Assembly (NCBI RefSeq): GCF_000315625.1
Contig: NW_005434647.1
Coordinates: 683,307-747,306 of the forward strand
DNA from: Guillardia theta CCMP2712
Lineage: Eukaryota > Cryptophyceae > Pyrenomonadales > Geminigeraceae
Length of the DNA stretch: 64,000 nt
Direction of reading: 5' to 3'
A program made the translations under genes and the position numbers. The notes below the pieces were generated by a model. It searched no databases. It was not told the origin of the DNA and was given only the letters and a program-made list of their open reading frames with translations. Positions 1 through 10,599 of the stretch are shown piece by piece. How positions within the stretch are numbered: position 1 is the stretch's first letter; each line of letters begins with the position of its first letter.

Positions 1-1245
1 AAGGCCCAAAGGAGGGGCGAACACACCTTGAGTAGACGTCCAGCTGCGCGAACCTTTGCACAGCTGCTGGAAGATCTTGTCAAGCATGTTGCGCAGCTGA
101 AGGAGGATGTCACTGTGGTGAAGGAGGAGGCGGCAAAGCGAGAGCCTGTCAAACCTCAGGAGCCTGTCAAAGAGAAGACAATCACTCCTAGCGTGCTGGG
201 GGAGGGGCTCCTGACAGGCCGAGAGCTGCACATCATGATTCTGCAGCTGAACTCGTCCTCCTCCTCCTCCTTCCCCGACTGGAGAGTGGAGAGTATGAGC
301 TGGTCGTTGGAGCAGTGGTGGAAGCTGTCGAGCTTCATGTGCAGAGGCGACGGCAGCCGGTTCGCGCACCTGGTGCATCCTAGGGATCTGCGTATCCTCA
401 AGGCTTTTGAGTCGAACCTCGAGTCACTCTCTGGAGCCCTCCCTCCCTCCATGACAGCTCGAGTGCTTTTGCCGACCAAGCTGGGGTTCAAGGTGGAGCC
501 GATCGACTTCGTCCCCATCCACCTGAGTAGGGCAGGGCTGGCCTCGTTCTTTCTCAACCCCAAGTCACCCGTGGAGGCCGACGAGAACGCGATAGGGGAG
601 GAGGAGCTACGGCAGTTCGTGGGGAGTTTCGGAGGTATCTACAAGGAGGACGATCTATGTTCCACCTGCACTCCGCGAGACATCGACAGACACATGCAGG
701 AAGTGACGGGGAGCGATCACGTGTCCTCTATCTTCTCCTCCACTGTCTTGCAGTCGGTGGTCAGGACGGAGGAGGCGCTTGAGGCTCTCAGGGAGGCGGA
801 GAGGAGGTTCGGGGTCGAGAGCAAGGCTCACCTGTGCAAGCTGGTGGAGACGCGGTATTCCTTCGACGTGGAGGAGGAGGGGTGTATCTCTTGCACAGTC
901 TACGCGAGGATGTGCATGCGGCGCCTGCTCGACAGCTTCAGGTCTTCATGGCACAAGATCGGAGAGTTCAAGGCGGACGGGAAGCCGGTCCAGACTCTGT
1001 CCTCCAACATGGTTGAGGTGTCGCTACTGGCATGCTGCAGGCCAGAGGAGGGGGAGTTGCTGTTTCTGGAGACGCACACGAAGAAGGGGAAGGAGAGGGA
1101 ATGTGTACATACAAGGATGGTGTGCTTTAAGCAGGAGAGGATAAGCATGTTTGGGAACCTCCTCAAGAAGGATGGTCAAAGTTTTCAGTTCGAGTATGTG
1201 CAGCGAAGAGTGGGAGATCTTGACGAGGTCGATGAGATGGCGTGA
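1..1245 (+). CDS. Hypothetical protein, 5'-truncated by window edge
   Basis: An open frame runs from the window edge to a TGA at 1243-1245, giving about 414 residues. The frame is open through base 1 and the first candidate start near 28 is TTG, so the real 5' end probably lies outside the window. The N-terminal part is a charged, probably coiled-coil helix (FAQLLEDLVKHVAQLKED, then Lys/Glu/Pro-rich). The rest is a soluble, mixed region with several Cys and a short Ser run. I see no known domain signature and do not recognise the family. It converges on the PP2C gene, whose stop is 128 bp away. The coherent composition and the absence of in-frame stops over 1.2 kb support a real exon; function unknown. 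Confidence 0.6.
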   Translation, partial: KAQRRGEHTLSRRPAARTFAQLLEDLVKHVAQLKEDVTVVKEEAAKREPVKPQEPVKEKTITPSVLGEGLLTGRELHIMILQLNSSSSSSFPDWRVESMSWSLEQWWKLSSFMCRGDGSRFAHLVHPRDLRILKAFESNLESLSGALPPSMTARVLLPTKLGFKVEPIDFVPIHLSRAGLASFFLNPKSPVEADENAIGEEELRQFVGSFGGIYKEDDLCSTCTPRDIDRHMQEVTGSDHVSSIFSSTVLQSVVRTEEALEALREAERRFGVESKAHLCKLVETRYSFDVEEEGCISCTVYARMCMRRLLDSFRSSWHKIGEFKADGKPVQTLSSNMVEVSLLACCRPEEGELLFLETHTKKGKERECVHTRMVCFKQERISMFGNLLKKDGQSFQFEYVQRRVGDLDEVDEMA

Positions 1246-1372
1246 GGGTTTTCATGATGATTCTGATGATAAAATCTCTTTAATGTAGACTGACCTGCTA
1301 CGGGAGACTTCCTCCTCCTCCTCCTCCTCCTCTTCCTTCTCCGCTGCTAGGCTCTTCGTCCTGATTCCTCTC

Positions 1373-4300
1373 TTAGAGGAAGACAACAACAGCGGAGATG
1401 TCGTCGATCCTGCCCTTAGCAAGGCCCTCCCACACCTGCACCCACCAGATAAGTCGAGAAGAGGAACGGGAGCATTGAGAGCAGCCCTAGGGAGAAGAAG
1501 GAGCTGGAGGTAGACGTAGCAGTGGTGCGGAAGATGTTGATGGAGATGAAGCCACAGGAGAGGAGGAGGAGAAGAAAGAGGAGGAGAGGTGGAAGAGGAA
1601 GGAGAGAAGAAAGGAGAGGAGAGGAGGAGAGCGGATAAGGACCTGACGGGCCTTGAGCACGAGCTCGTTGGCTGCCTTGTTGGCATCGCGAGTTTGTCGG
1701 TGCTTAGCGCAGATCTCAACGGCGATCTCGTTGCCAACAGCGTTCCAAACTCCATCCGACGCGAGGATCAGCACAAAGTCCTGTATGCTTGTCAACCTCT
1801 CCTTCCCTTCACCTCCCCTCTCCTCCCCTCGCTAACTGTATCGTCTTCGCCTCTCCCCCCTCTCTCCTCCACTGTATCCTCCTCCTCTCCGTGCTTCCCC
1901 TCCCCTCCTTTCCCGCGCGAACATTCCTCCCGCTTGATCGTTCGCACCATCCCCTTCCTCCTCTCGCTCCTCGTCCCTTCCTAACCGCCTCACCTGCCCA
2001 CTTCTCAGCTTCCATCCGATGAACTGAGGATCAACTGTAACTCCGTACTGCTTCGCATCGCCGTCCCCGAAGGCTCTGGGAAACAAACTCATTCTCTTGC
2101 TCTCTCCCTCCTCCTCGTCTCCTCCTCGTCTCTCCCCCGCCCCGGCTCTTTGCTCCTTGCTGCTTCTGCTTGTTCCTTATCCTCTCCTTCTGCTACCCTG
2201 TGCCCTGCAGCTCTCGCCTCTCCCTCTCCTCAAGCCTCTCCAAGCTTGTCGGCGGCTCCCCGTGCCCTCCCTCACCTGGCTACGGCGAGGCCTGGGAACT
2301 CCTGGCCCTTGGCGTAAACGCGCCCTCCAACGCCCTCCCCTCGCACTTCTCCTCCTGCCTTCTCGATCCTCGCAGTTTCTTCCAACGAGCGGTCAGAGGC
2401 CAACAAGTGGCAGCGATGGCATGAAAGGAGCGAGGAGAGGGAACGAGTCCTTAGAGGGAGAGAAAGATAAGGAGAAGAAAGAAGATCAGAGAAAGAGGAG
2501 AGAAGGCGAGGAGGAGAGGAAGAGAGGAGAGGGGGACGGAATGATCCATGTTTCTCACCAGCAGGAACTTTGGGCGACTGATCGAGGGTAACAGGCTGAG
2601 CGCCTACAAACGTCCGGTCAGTTGCAGTATGGGGGGCGAGGAGTTGAAGTATGAGGAGGAGGAGGAGGAGGAGAAGGAGGAGAAGGAGGAGGAAAGAAAT
2701 GTGAAGAGTTCTGCTTTGACTCACCAAGACTTCCATCTCCTGTGTCAACTCCAAGCACAACACGAGAGTCTCCCAACCCTCCAACCTTGCAAGCACGTCA
2801 AATCAAACACTCTCGTACATATAAATGCATCTCTGTTAATGAAGAGACCCCAATGTATCGAAAAAAAAATGGTGCATATCATTTCAAATATCTTCTCGAT
2901 GTTAAAACAACAACAAAACATCGTGACAAATCACAAAGCAACATGATACGCAAAAAATATCTCCATACCAGCAGCAAATCATCCTTGACGAGAGCAAGAG
3001 CGCAAGTTGTTCCACTGTCTTCGATCACAGGGTAACCAAGCTCTTCGGTCTGTTGAAAATGATGTCAGCCTGCGGCATCGAACCAACCGCGAACATCAGC
3101 AGCGGCTCCAACAAATCCCCAGCTGGCATCTCCATAACAAAGAAAATCACCAGTAGAGCATCAGCAGCACGATAGGCGTCAGTGATCCTGTTGAGAAGTT
3201 GTCCGGGCCTTCCCTCGGCAACAGCTCCTGCCAACTGCAGATGAGAAGATTGAAGACTTTCATCTGCCTCCTCCATGGCCCTTCGACAGTCCTAGAGGAA
3301 GAGGAGGATAGGAGAGGAGAGGAGGAGAGCATAGAGGAAGAGGAGGGGAAAGGGCAGGAGGGGAGGACGAGGTGATCCTAACCCCTCCTCTTCCCGTCCG
3401 CCTCATCATCGGGCATGCCTCTACTTCGCCTCCTCCCTTTCATCTCACAGCACCTGCGATGTAGCTCGGAAGCGTTCGGATGGCCCAGTCCGTCACCTGC
3501 CGGCCTTGAGTTCAAGTGTGCCCCCCCTCAACTCCTCGCACGCACCAGCTTCCCGTACTCGCCATGGCCGTCGAAGACGCAGAACATGCTCACTCCGTCG
3601 CCGACGTCGGGGATCTGAAGAACTCCGTCCTGATGAAACCCTTCGTCAACCCCTAGCTCCTACCTCATGGATGTACTGCCTCCCACATTCTCAAATCCCC
3701 GCTGCTATCTTCCTTCTGTTCATTCCCTCCTCTCTCAGTCCCGGCGTCAAGATCTCCTCTTCTTCTTCCACATCGAAAGTAGACAACCACATCTCATCAC
3801 TGTTCGACGTCTGAAACCTCAACGATACTCCCGCTCCTCAACTCAATCCGCCGCCTCCTCGTCCTCGCACCTGGTTCTCCTTGTTGGAGACTGGGGCCTT
3901 GGAAGATGCAACGGGCGACTGCATCCACTTGGGGAGGCCAGCGAACGGGTTGTTCTGAGCCTTCGACGATTCCCTCATGGCAGTGTTGGACGCTATCAGG
4001 TAGGAAGAGCCATGGTGAGGTGGCAGCAGCAGCAGCAGCATCGTTGCCGCACCTGCAGTTCTCCCAGCAAGGGAGTAGGAGCCGTACGAGATCGGGCGGG
4101 GAGCTTGCTTGCCGTCGAAGCTGAAGGCCTTCATGCCGTCCCTCTCGATCCATCCCTCGTACTGACCCCATGTCAGAAGAAGCACCATGCGGCTCGCCAA
4201 AGCAGCACCTGGTTTAGGTCCGCCGAGTTTCCAGGGATGGAAGTCTCAAACGCCTGCACACGCTCGTTTACGCTGCTCCCAATCAGTCAACTCAGCCACC

Positions 4301-4480
4301 TTGACGAAGTTGTCGAATAGTCCCATGCGCACGCTGGGGGTTTGGGCACGGCCCCTTCGTGGGGAGCAGCTGAGCTTTGCTTGAGGCGCGGCATGGCGCA
4401 GAGCGATGGGAGAGGAGAATCCGGAGACGGAGGCGACGCCAACGGCGAAGACAACTACCCTCTGCGACAAGAGCCACCAT
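1373..4480 (-). CDS. PP2C-family Ser/Thr phosphatase, probably plastid-targeted, multi-exon
   Basis: Mn/Mg-dependent PPM/PP2C protein phosphatase pieced together from about nine exons. Going 5' to 3' on the minus strand I see: a hydrophobic leader ending VASVSGFSSP (about 4400-4460), then a basic Ser/Ala/Arg stretch and MGLFDNFVK; YEGWIERDGMKAFSF (about 4110-4165); ISYGSYSLAGR (about 4070); KENQ (about 3880); VGDGVSMFCVFDGHGEYGKL (about 3560-3620, metal-binding DGHG); VTDWAIRTLPSYIA (about 3450-3495); RVYAKGQEFPGLAVAR (about 2270-2320); YGVTVDPQFIGWKL (about 2015-2060); DFVLILASDGVWNAVGNE (about 1730-1785); and the terminal GRIDDISAVVVFL with TAA at 1373-1375. These are in the correct PP2C order. 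The leader resembles a bipartite ER-signal plus transit peptide with Phe at +1, as used for red-derived complex plastids. The start codon, the join between leader and body, and exons between 2300 and 3300 are uncertain; introns are rich in CT/GA repeats. Confidence 0.8.
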
Positions 4481-5679
4481 GATCAGTGGGATGAATCACG
4501 TTCGAGCAGGCCGCCATGCTGTTGTCACAGCCCGGAAGACATGGGTGGTCATCACAAATGCGCAGACGAGGACTGAAACACAAAGCATGCTAGTGGGAGT
4601 GAGAATGAGCATGAGATACTGAGTTATGAGGTATGCCAAAACACATTTAGTCAAAGAAGAGGAAGAGGGAAGGTCTGCATGCAAGAAACGAGGGAGAGGT
4701 TTGGATTCGACGTGTGGAGGGGGTAAGGAGAGCAAGGAGGGAAGAAAGACGACGAGGGACGACGAGGACGACGAGAGCAATGAGGAGGATGGCGAAGAGG
4801 AGGAGGGGGGGGGGGGGGGGGAGGAGGAGATCGGCGAGGACAGGGAGGCAGGAAGGCAGAGTATCTTCGGCTGCTCACCAGCATTGCTGAAAGAATCCCT
4901 GCAGGGGGTGGGGTAGCAATTACTGAAGTACGGGTACTACAAAGCTCTTGAAAGTGGGTAGGGGGTGAGAGGGGCCTGGACTTTTAAGGGATTGGGGGGG
5001 TGGTTGTAAGACGGTAATAAGAACCGGTGAGGGCGACCGCAGTGTGTATTCAAGGGGGTGGTCAAGTAGCGGTGGTATGATGTACCCCTTGATGCCCACT
5101 TTTGAGTTTATATACCCCGTCAAAATACCAGAAGCCATGGATTATACAAGGGTATGGTTATATACCCTACCTGGTCAACAAGCCAATCTTTATTGGAGTA
5201 CCCCTCCCTTCCATCACCCATCCTTGCCTGAAAGGGGGGCACTAAAATAAAAACCCTCAAGGTTTTGCGTATGTGTAACCATAATGATGGCAGACCAAAT
5301 GTTCCCGGGGCCCGGGCCGGGAAGCTGGCCGGGAAGAACTCTCAGTGACAATTGGTGGTCTACCGGTTTACGCGGCTACAGCACAGGTGGGGGAGAAAGG
5401 CTTCAAAAATGCACAAAAGCAAATGAGGGCGGATGAAATGCTGAGCGTGCGAGGGAGGAGGAGGAGCTGAAGGTGTAGAGAGGACAGAGATGGAGACAGA
5501 GATCAAGACGGAGATGCAGATGCAGATGCAGATGATGGCAGAGACGGAGATTATGCTGTAAGAGTCCTTGAAAGATTGTGCGAGGTACTTGGTAGAAGAA
5601 GAGAGCAGAGAAGGAACACAGCACAGCTAGATCGCGTGCTTCCTGAGCAGCTTCTGCTGACAATAGAAATCGTCTGGAC
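4481..5679. other. Divergent intergenic region with GGGGTAG/CTACCCC-type sequence
   Basis: About 1.2 kb between two genes that point away from each other (PP2C on minus, the VPS13-like gene on plus). It holds a purine-rich stretch with a 17-G run near 4805-4821, then about 4900-5270 a G-rich top strand with repeated GGGGTA/ACCCC words, a short CCCGGGGCCCGGGCCGGG block near 5305-5325, and GATGCA repeats near 5510-5535. No convincing coding exon seen. It probably contains both promoters; this is inference from position only. Confidence 0.5.
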
Positions 5680-8600
5680 ATGGCGAACCTGGTCGCCAGG
5701 GTGCTCGAGAAGCGCATCGCCCACATCTTCACAAACTTCCAGCCTGGCAAGAACGCAACCTCTTCCTTGCTCAAAGGTGAAGGGACGGCCAAGGACCTGG
5801 AATTCAACAAGACCTTCATCAACAGCTACCTCCCGCTCAACTACACGGCCGTCTCAGCCACATGCAAGAAGATGCAGTGGTACGTGTCTGTGATGTCTCT
5901 GGGCAAGAGCGGGAAGGATCCCATCGTGGTGGTAGTGACGGGGATATCGATCGTGATCCAGCAGCTGCCAGCACATCAGGTGCGGACAGCATGGAAGGAC
6001 AAGAAGAAGAAGCGGTCCAAGGGGAAGGAGCAGATGCGGGTGAAGAGGAACGCCATCATACAAGGGATCAAGGTGCAGGCGTCAGACTTGAGCGTCAAGA
6101 TCCAGTTCCTTAGTGACGCAGGTGGCGCATCCTCGATTCCTCCTGCCCCCTCGTTCGTCCAGCTGGAGATGGGGAGCGTGCGGGTGACGAGCACAAACTC
6201 GCAGTGGCAGGAGGTCAACGACATCAACAAGGTGTACGTGATAAACGGGGTGACTAACGAGGCGCTGTCCTTCAAGAAGGTTGAGATTACAGGATGCGCG
6301 ACTCGCTTCTGGCACCCGCTGTCGCAGAGAGGGCAGGGAGGAGGAGAGGCGAGGAAGCTGTTCGAGGGGTTGAGCATACACTGCAAGTTCTCAACCAAGA
6401 GGAGGTGCCAGGACTGGAAGCTGCAGAGCTTCAAGGTTGATCTCGAGATCCCGCAAGTCTCGTCCTCGCTGTCTAGGAGAGACGTCATGATGCTCAAGGC
6501 GATCGCTGGGGCCCTCAAGACGGTGAGCAAGGGGAAGACCGACGACCTGCACGCGCGGACGTTCTCCTCCAACTCTCTCTCGGACATGGTGGATGAGGCG
6601 GCGGAGGACGAGGCGGAGGACGAGGCGGTGGAGTCGCAGGAGAGCATGGACGCTGAGAGCTTGGACTCGCTCCTCGAGTCTCAAGCTCGCTGGTCAGACA
6701 GCGACGCCAAGTGGTGCCCCTACATCGACAACAGCATCGAGCTCCTCGTCCGAGAGGTCCAGCTCAGCACGCACAAAGAAGAGGAAGGGAGGGGGAGGGG
6801 GAAGGGAGGGAGGAAGGAGGAGGAGGAGGAGGAGGAGGAGTTCTTGGCGCTTCTTACAGGCATGCACATTCGTTTCTGGCCCGCTCAGAAGTCAAAGACG
6901 TCCATGCCCAGCAGGACTGACAACCTCCTCGAGCTCGTCGTCCGTCTCTTCACGCTGAAGCAGAGCAACGCGGAAGAGGATAAGCTTCCTCCGCACCTCT
7001 CGCTCGTCAAGCCCTCGACGGATCAGGAGGGGGAGGCGGCGGCTGACTCATTTCAAGATGTTCTCTCCCTCTCTGCCCAGTGGCCGTCTTAGCTCCACAT
7101 GGGAGGAGGAGGAGGAGGAGGAGGAGGAGGACGAGGAGGAGGAGGAGGAGGAGGAGGAGGTGGAAGCAACGCCTCGGTCCGGGTCCAACTCGCTCCCCTT
7201 GTGCTCGTGTGGGATGCTTCTGCCTGGATGAAGCTGTTCCGGACATTCCTGACGGAGGACGTGAGCCAGCGGCTGAGCAAACATGACCTGCTGCTTTCCT
7301 CGCCGCTGGGGGAGAAGAAGAAGAAGAAGGACAAGGTAGGGATGAACTTCCAACTGGAGACCCGCTCCCTCTCCGTCCTCCTCCCCGTCTACAGGCAGGA
7401 GCAGGAGGACGGCGAAGTTCGTCTGCGCGTGACTGAGCTGCGGCTGGACATCTCCGAGCTCTCTGCCAGCTTCCTCCCCAGCTCGAAGCAGGAGTGCCTC
7501 ACTGCTGGGGGGCTGCAGGAGATTCGAGCCTCCTCCTTCCCCTGGGCCCCGGGGGACAGCAGGGAAGTCTCCTCCCTCCAGGCCCTCCAGTCCACTGTGG
7601 ATGCGACCAGGATCGAGATGGCGAGCGTGTCGCTGAGCTGTGCGGAGGAGGAGGAGGCGTACGCGCGGGAGCTCTTGTCGATCCAGGAGGGGAGGATCAT
7701 CCTACTCCGCAACAGGAGGTGGAACGTGGACAGCGAGCTGCGGCCCGATGAGAGGAGGGTGCATGTAGAGGTCAGAAGAAGCGCGCAGGCGGAGCTCCGG
7801 TCTGAGGATCTACTCCTCGTCCTCTCCCTGTGGGACAACTTTCGGAACAACCCGGTGGCCCGTGCGATGAGGGAGGAGGAGGAAGAGGTGAAGCAAATGC
7901 TGCAAGCTCTGCAGGCTGCTCACCTTGGAGCCACGTCCTACAACAACTCGAGGAAGGGGATGCAGCTGCTGCAGGAGCCCAAGAAGAGAAAAGTCGCCCT
8001 CCTCTCCGCGAGGGTCAATGGTCTGCTCCCTCGTCCTCTACCTCGACTATCGTCCCTCCTTCAATTGTTCCGTCCTCACTTTCCACCTCATTCACTCCTT
8101 CTCTCCTCCCCTCCTCTCCTCTCCTCTCCTCCCCTCCCCTCTCCTCCCTTCCCCTCCCCTCTTCTCTCCTCCCCTCCCCTCCCCTCCTCTCCTCTCCTCT
8201 CCTCTCCTCTCCTCTCCTCTCCTCTCCTTCTCTCCTCCCCTCCTCTCCTCTCCTCTCCTCTCCTCCCCTCCCCTCCCCTCCCCTCCCCTCCCATCCTCTC
8301 TTCTCCTCTCCTTCTCTCCTCTCCTCTCCTCTCCTCTCTTTGCCCTTCACCCGCCGTTTGCTTCATCCTTGTCATTGCCATCCTCCCTCCCATTCTCCTT
8401 CTGTCCGTCTCTGACCGGCGGCCCTCAGGTCTCGCTCTTGCCGTGCTCTGCAGCTCAGGGGAAGAATTTCGCGTCTCCTCAGGTTTCGTAGACGCCATCG
8501 TTGAGAGCGCCTCCTCCTCCTCCTCCTCCTCCTCCTCCTCCTCTCATCTCAAGCTCCTCTGCGAGAACTTCTACGTCTTCCTTGGCACTGGAGGTCTCAG

Positions 8601-8974
8601 ACCCTGGAGGACAGGAGGAAGCGTGCTGTGCAGGCTGGAGAGGAGGAGGATGAGGAAGAAGGAGGACAAGGCTTTGCTTGCTGTGCTGCATGTGGACGGC
8701 GTGAGGTTGGAGGTGGACAGGAAGGCGATCAAAAGCTTCAGGAAAATGGCGAAGTCAGTGAAGGAGGAGCTGGGAAGGAGAGCAGGCAGCGCGCAGCTGA
8801 AGACCAAGGGGAGCGGTGGGAGCAAGAAGGACAAGAAGGGGGAGAGCGGTCTATCGTCCTCCTCCTCTTCCAAGGGAGGGAAGGAAGGGAAGATGATGCG
8901 GGGAGTACACTTTCTCCTCCGCTTCTCGCAGAGCTCACTGGTGCTCTCCAACTTCTTCCTTCCTCCCGGCACAG
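5680..8974 (+). CDS. VPS13/BLTP-type bridge-like lipid transfer protein, N-terminal part (cut by gap)
   Basis: The start ATG at 5680 opens MANLVARVLEKRIAHIF, followed by the LLKGEGTAKDLEFN motif typical of the chorein N-terminal domain of VPS13, ATG2 and BLTP3 (UHRF1BP1/SHIP164) proteins, which bridge membranes and channel lipids along a hydrophobic groove. The BLTP3 branch looks closest by eye. Exon 1 runs to about 7080. A second long exon carries a poly-Gly tract (7099-7162), then ASVRVQLAPLVLVWDASAW and a coherent beta-rich sequence to about 8020. A CT-rich intron of about 400 nt (8023-8428) follows, then a third exon with a Ser run (8509-8541) and HLKLLCENFYVFLG, ending in the N gap at 8975. 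Family members usually exceed 1,000 residues, so the C-terminus is missing or hidden in the gap. The poly-Gly and poly-Glu tracts are microsatellite expansions. Confidence 0.7.
8023..8428 (+). repeat. Pyrimidine-rich TCTCC/CCCCT minisatellite inside an intron
   Basis: The stretch is almost pure C/T on the top strand (densest 8095-8340), made of irregular CTCCT/CCCCT pentamers. It sits between GT and CAG splice signals of the lipid-transfer gene. The long Ser/Pro/Leu open frames it makes are composition artefacts. Confidence 0.85.
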
Positions 8975-9074
8975 NNNNNNNNNNNNNNNNNNNNNNNNNN
9001 NNNNNNNNNNNNNNNNNNNNNNNNNNNNNNNNNNNNNNNNNNNNNNNNNNNNNNNNNNNNNNNNNNNNNNNNNN
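8975..9074. other. Assembly gap (100 N)
   Basis: Exactly 100 N, the usual placeholder for a scaffold gap of unknown size. It falls inside the VPS13/BLTP-like gene and is followed by a run of 17 C at about 9102-9118 and CCTCC repeats, so a repeat probably broke the assembly. Part of the lipid-transfer gene may be missing here. Confidence 0.98.
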
Positions 9075-9221
9075 TGGTGTACAACCCGTGTTCAGCCAAC
9101 CCCCCCCCCCCCCCCCCCAACCTCCTCCCTCCCCTCCCCTTCCTCCTACTGTTGCCATCGTCCCATTCACCTTGCTCAGCAGCTTATCCACTTTCAACCT
9201 CTAGGATACGTCAGCATCACT

Positions 9222-10559
9222 TCAAGCTGCACAAAAACTCACAGGCACGGGCTCTGGCGCGGCCGTCTCCTCCTCCTCCTCCTCCTCCTCCTCCTCCTCC
9301 TTTCTGAGAAGCTGCTGCTGCTTCCTTCGTGCTCCATCCTGCTGTTCTCGCGCCCTTCTCTCTTCCCCGGACGAGTTCGTGTCATCAAGGAACATCTGCG
9401 CAGACCTGTCGCCCTGCTGATGCTGCTGCTGATGCTGCTGCTGATGCTCCTCCTCCTCCTCCTCCTCCCTTCCTCCTCGACGGTCCCTCGGCTCCTCGTG
9501 TTCCTCCTCCTTGCTCCTGCTCGCCGCGATGCAAACCAGAGCAGAACTGTCGGTGAGACCTGCTACCTGAAGGAAGGGGTGAGCAGAAGCTGGTGGGGGA
9601 GCAGGAGGAGATCGGAGGAGATCTTCTCTTAAACTGGAGAGAGATCAGGAAGGAAGAGGGGGCACAGGAGGAGCAAGAAAAACGGAGAGGAGGAACATGA
9701 GAACGAGGAGGAGGAGGAACATGAGAACGAGGAGGAGGAGGAGGAGGAGGAGGAGAAAGGCGAGGAGGGAAACCTGGATCTGGAGGGCATGAACTTTGTT
9801 TTGAAGCGAGTTCAACCTCTGAGAGGAGCGGGAGAAACGAGCGTGAGCGACAAGAAGAGAAAGAAACAAACAAGGAGGAGAGGAGGAGGAGAGGAGGAGA
9901 GGAGGAGGAGGAGGAGGAGAGGAGGAGGAGAGGAGGAGGAGAGGAGAGGCGAAGAGAGCAGAGGGAAATTTAAAAGAGGTGGGGAAAGAGGGCAGAGTGA
10001 CCACACGGAAGAGAGAGGAGGAGAGGGGAGGCGAAGTGGGAGCAGAACAAGGGAGGAGAAGAACGGGCAAGGGAGAGAGGAGGGAAGGATGGAGGGGAAG
10101 GAAGCCAGGAGGAGGAGGAGGAGGAGGAGGAGGAGGAGCAAGGAGGAGGAGGAGGAGCAAGGAGGAGGTGGGCTGTGAACCTCTTTCAGAGGCTGAACTT
10201 GCAACTTGAGGTCGAACACGTCGTCTACGAGCGAGGATGTTTCTGCCCCTCCTGCTGCTCTTGACTGCACGTCATACATCATCTTCCGAAACGAGGACAT
10301 GTCCTGGTCCACCTCCCCCTGCGATGGACAGAAGGAACTTTTCAGCATCCTCCTCTTCCCCACCCCACTCAACCACGTCCCCCAACTCCTGCTGCTGCTC
10401 CTCCCCCCACTCTCCTTCTTCTCTATGCTATCCTCCTCCTCCTCGTACTACTACTACTACTGCTACCTCTCCTTCTTCTCTATGCTATCCTCCTCCTCCT
10501 CGTACTACTACTACTACTGCTACCTCTCCTTCTTCTCTATGCTATCCTCCTCCTCCTCG

Positions 10560-10599
<40 letters not shown>

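Noticed and set aside
8000-8500. Ser/Leu/Pro-rich frames on plus and Arg/Glu/Gly frames on minus
   Set aside because: They are translations of a CT-rich intron repeat and have no complexity.
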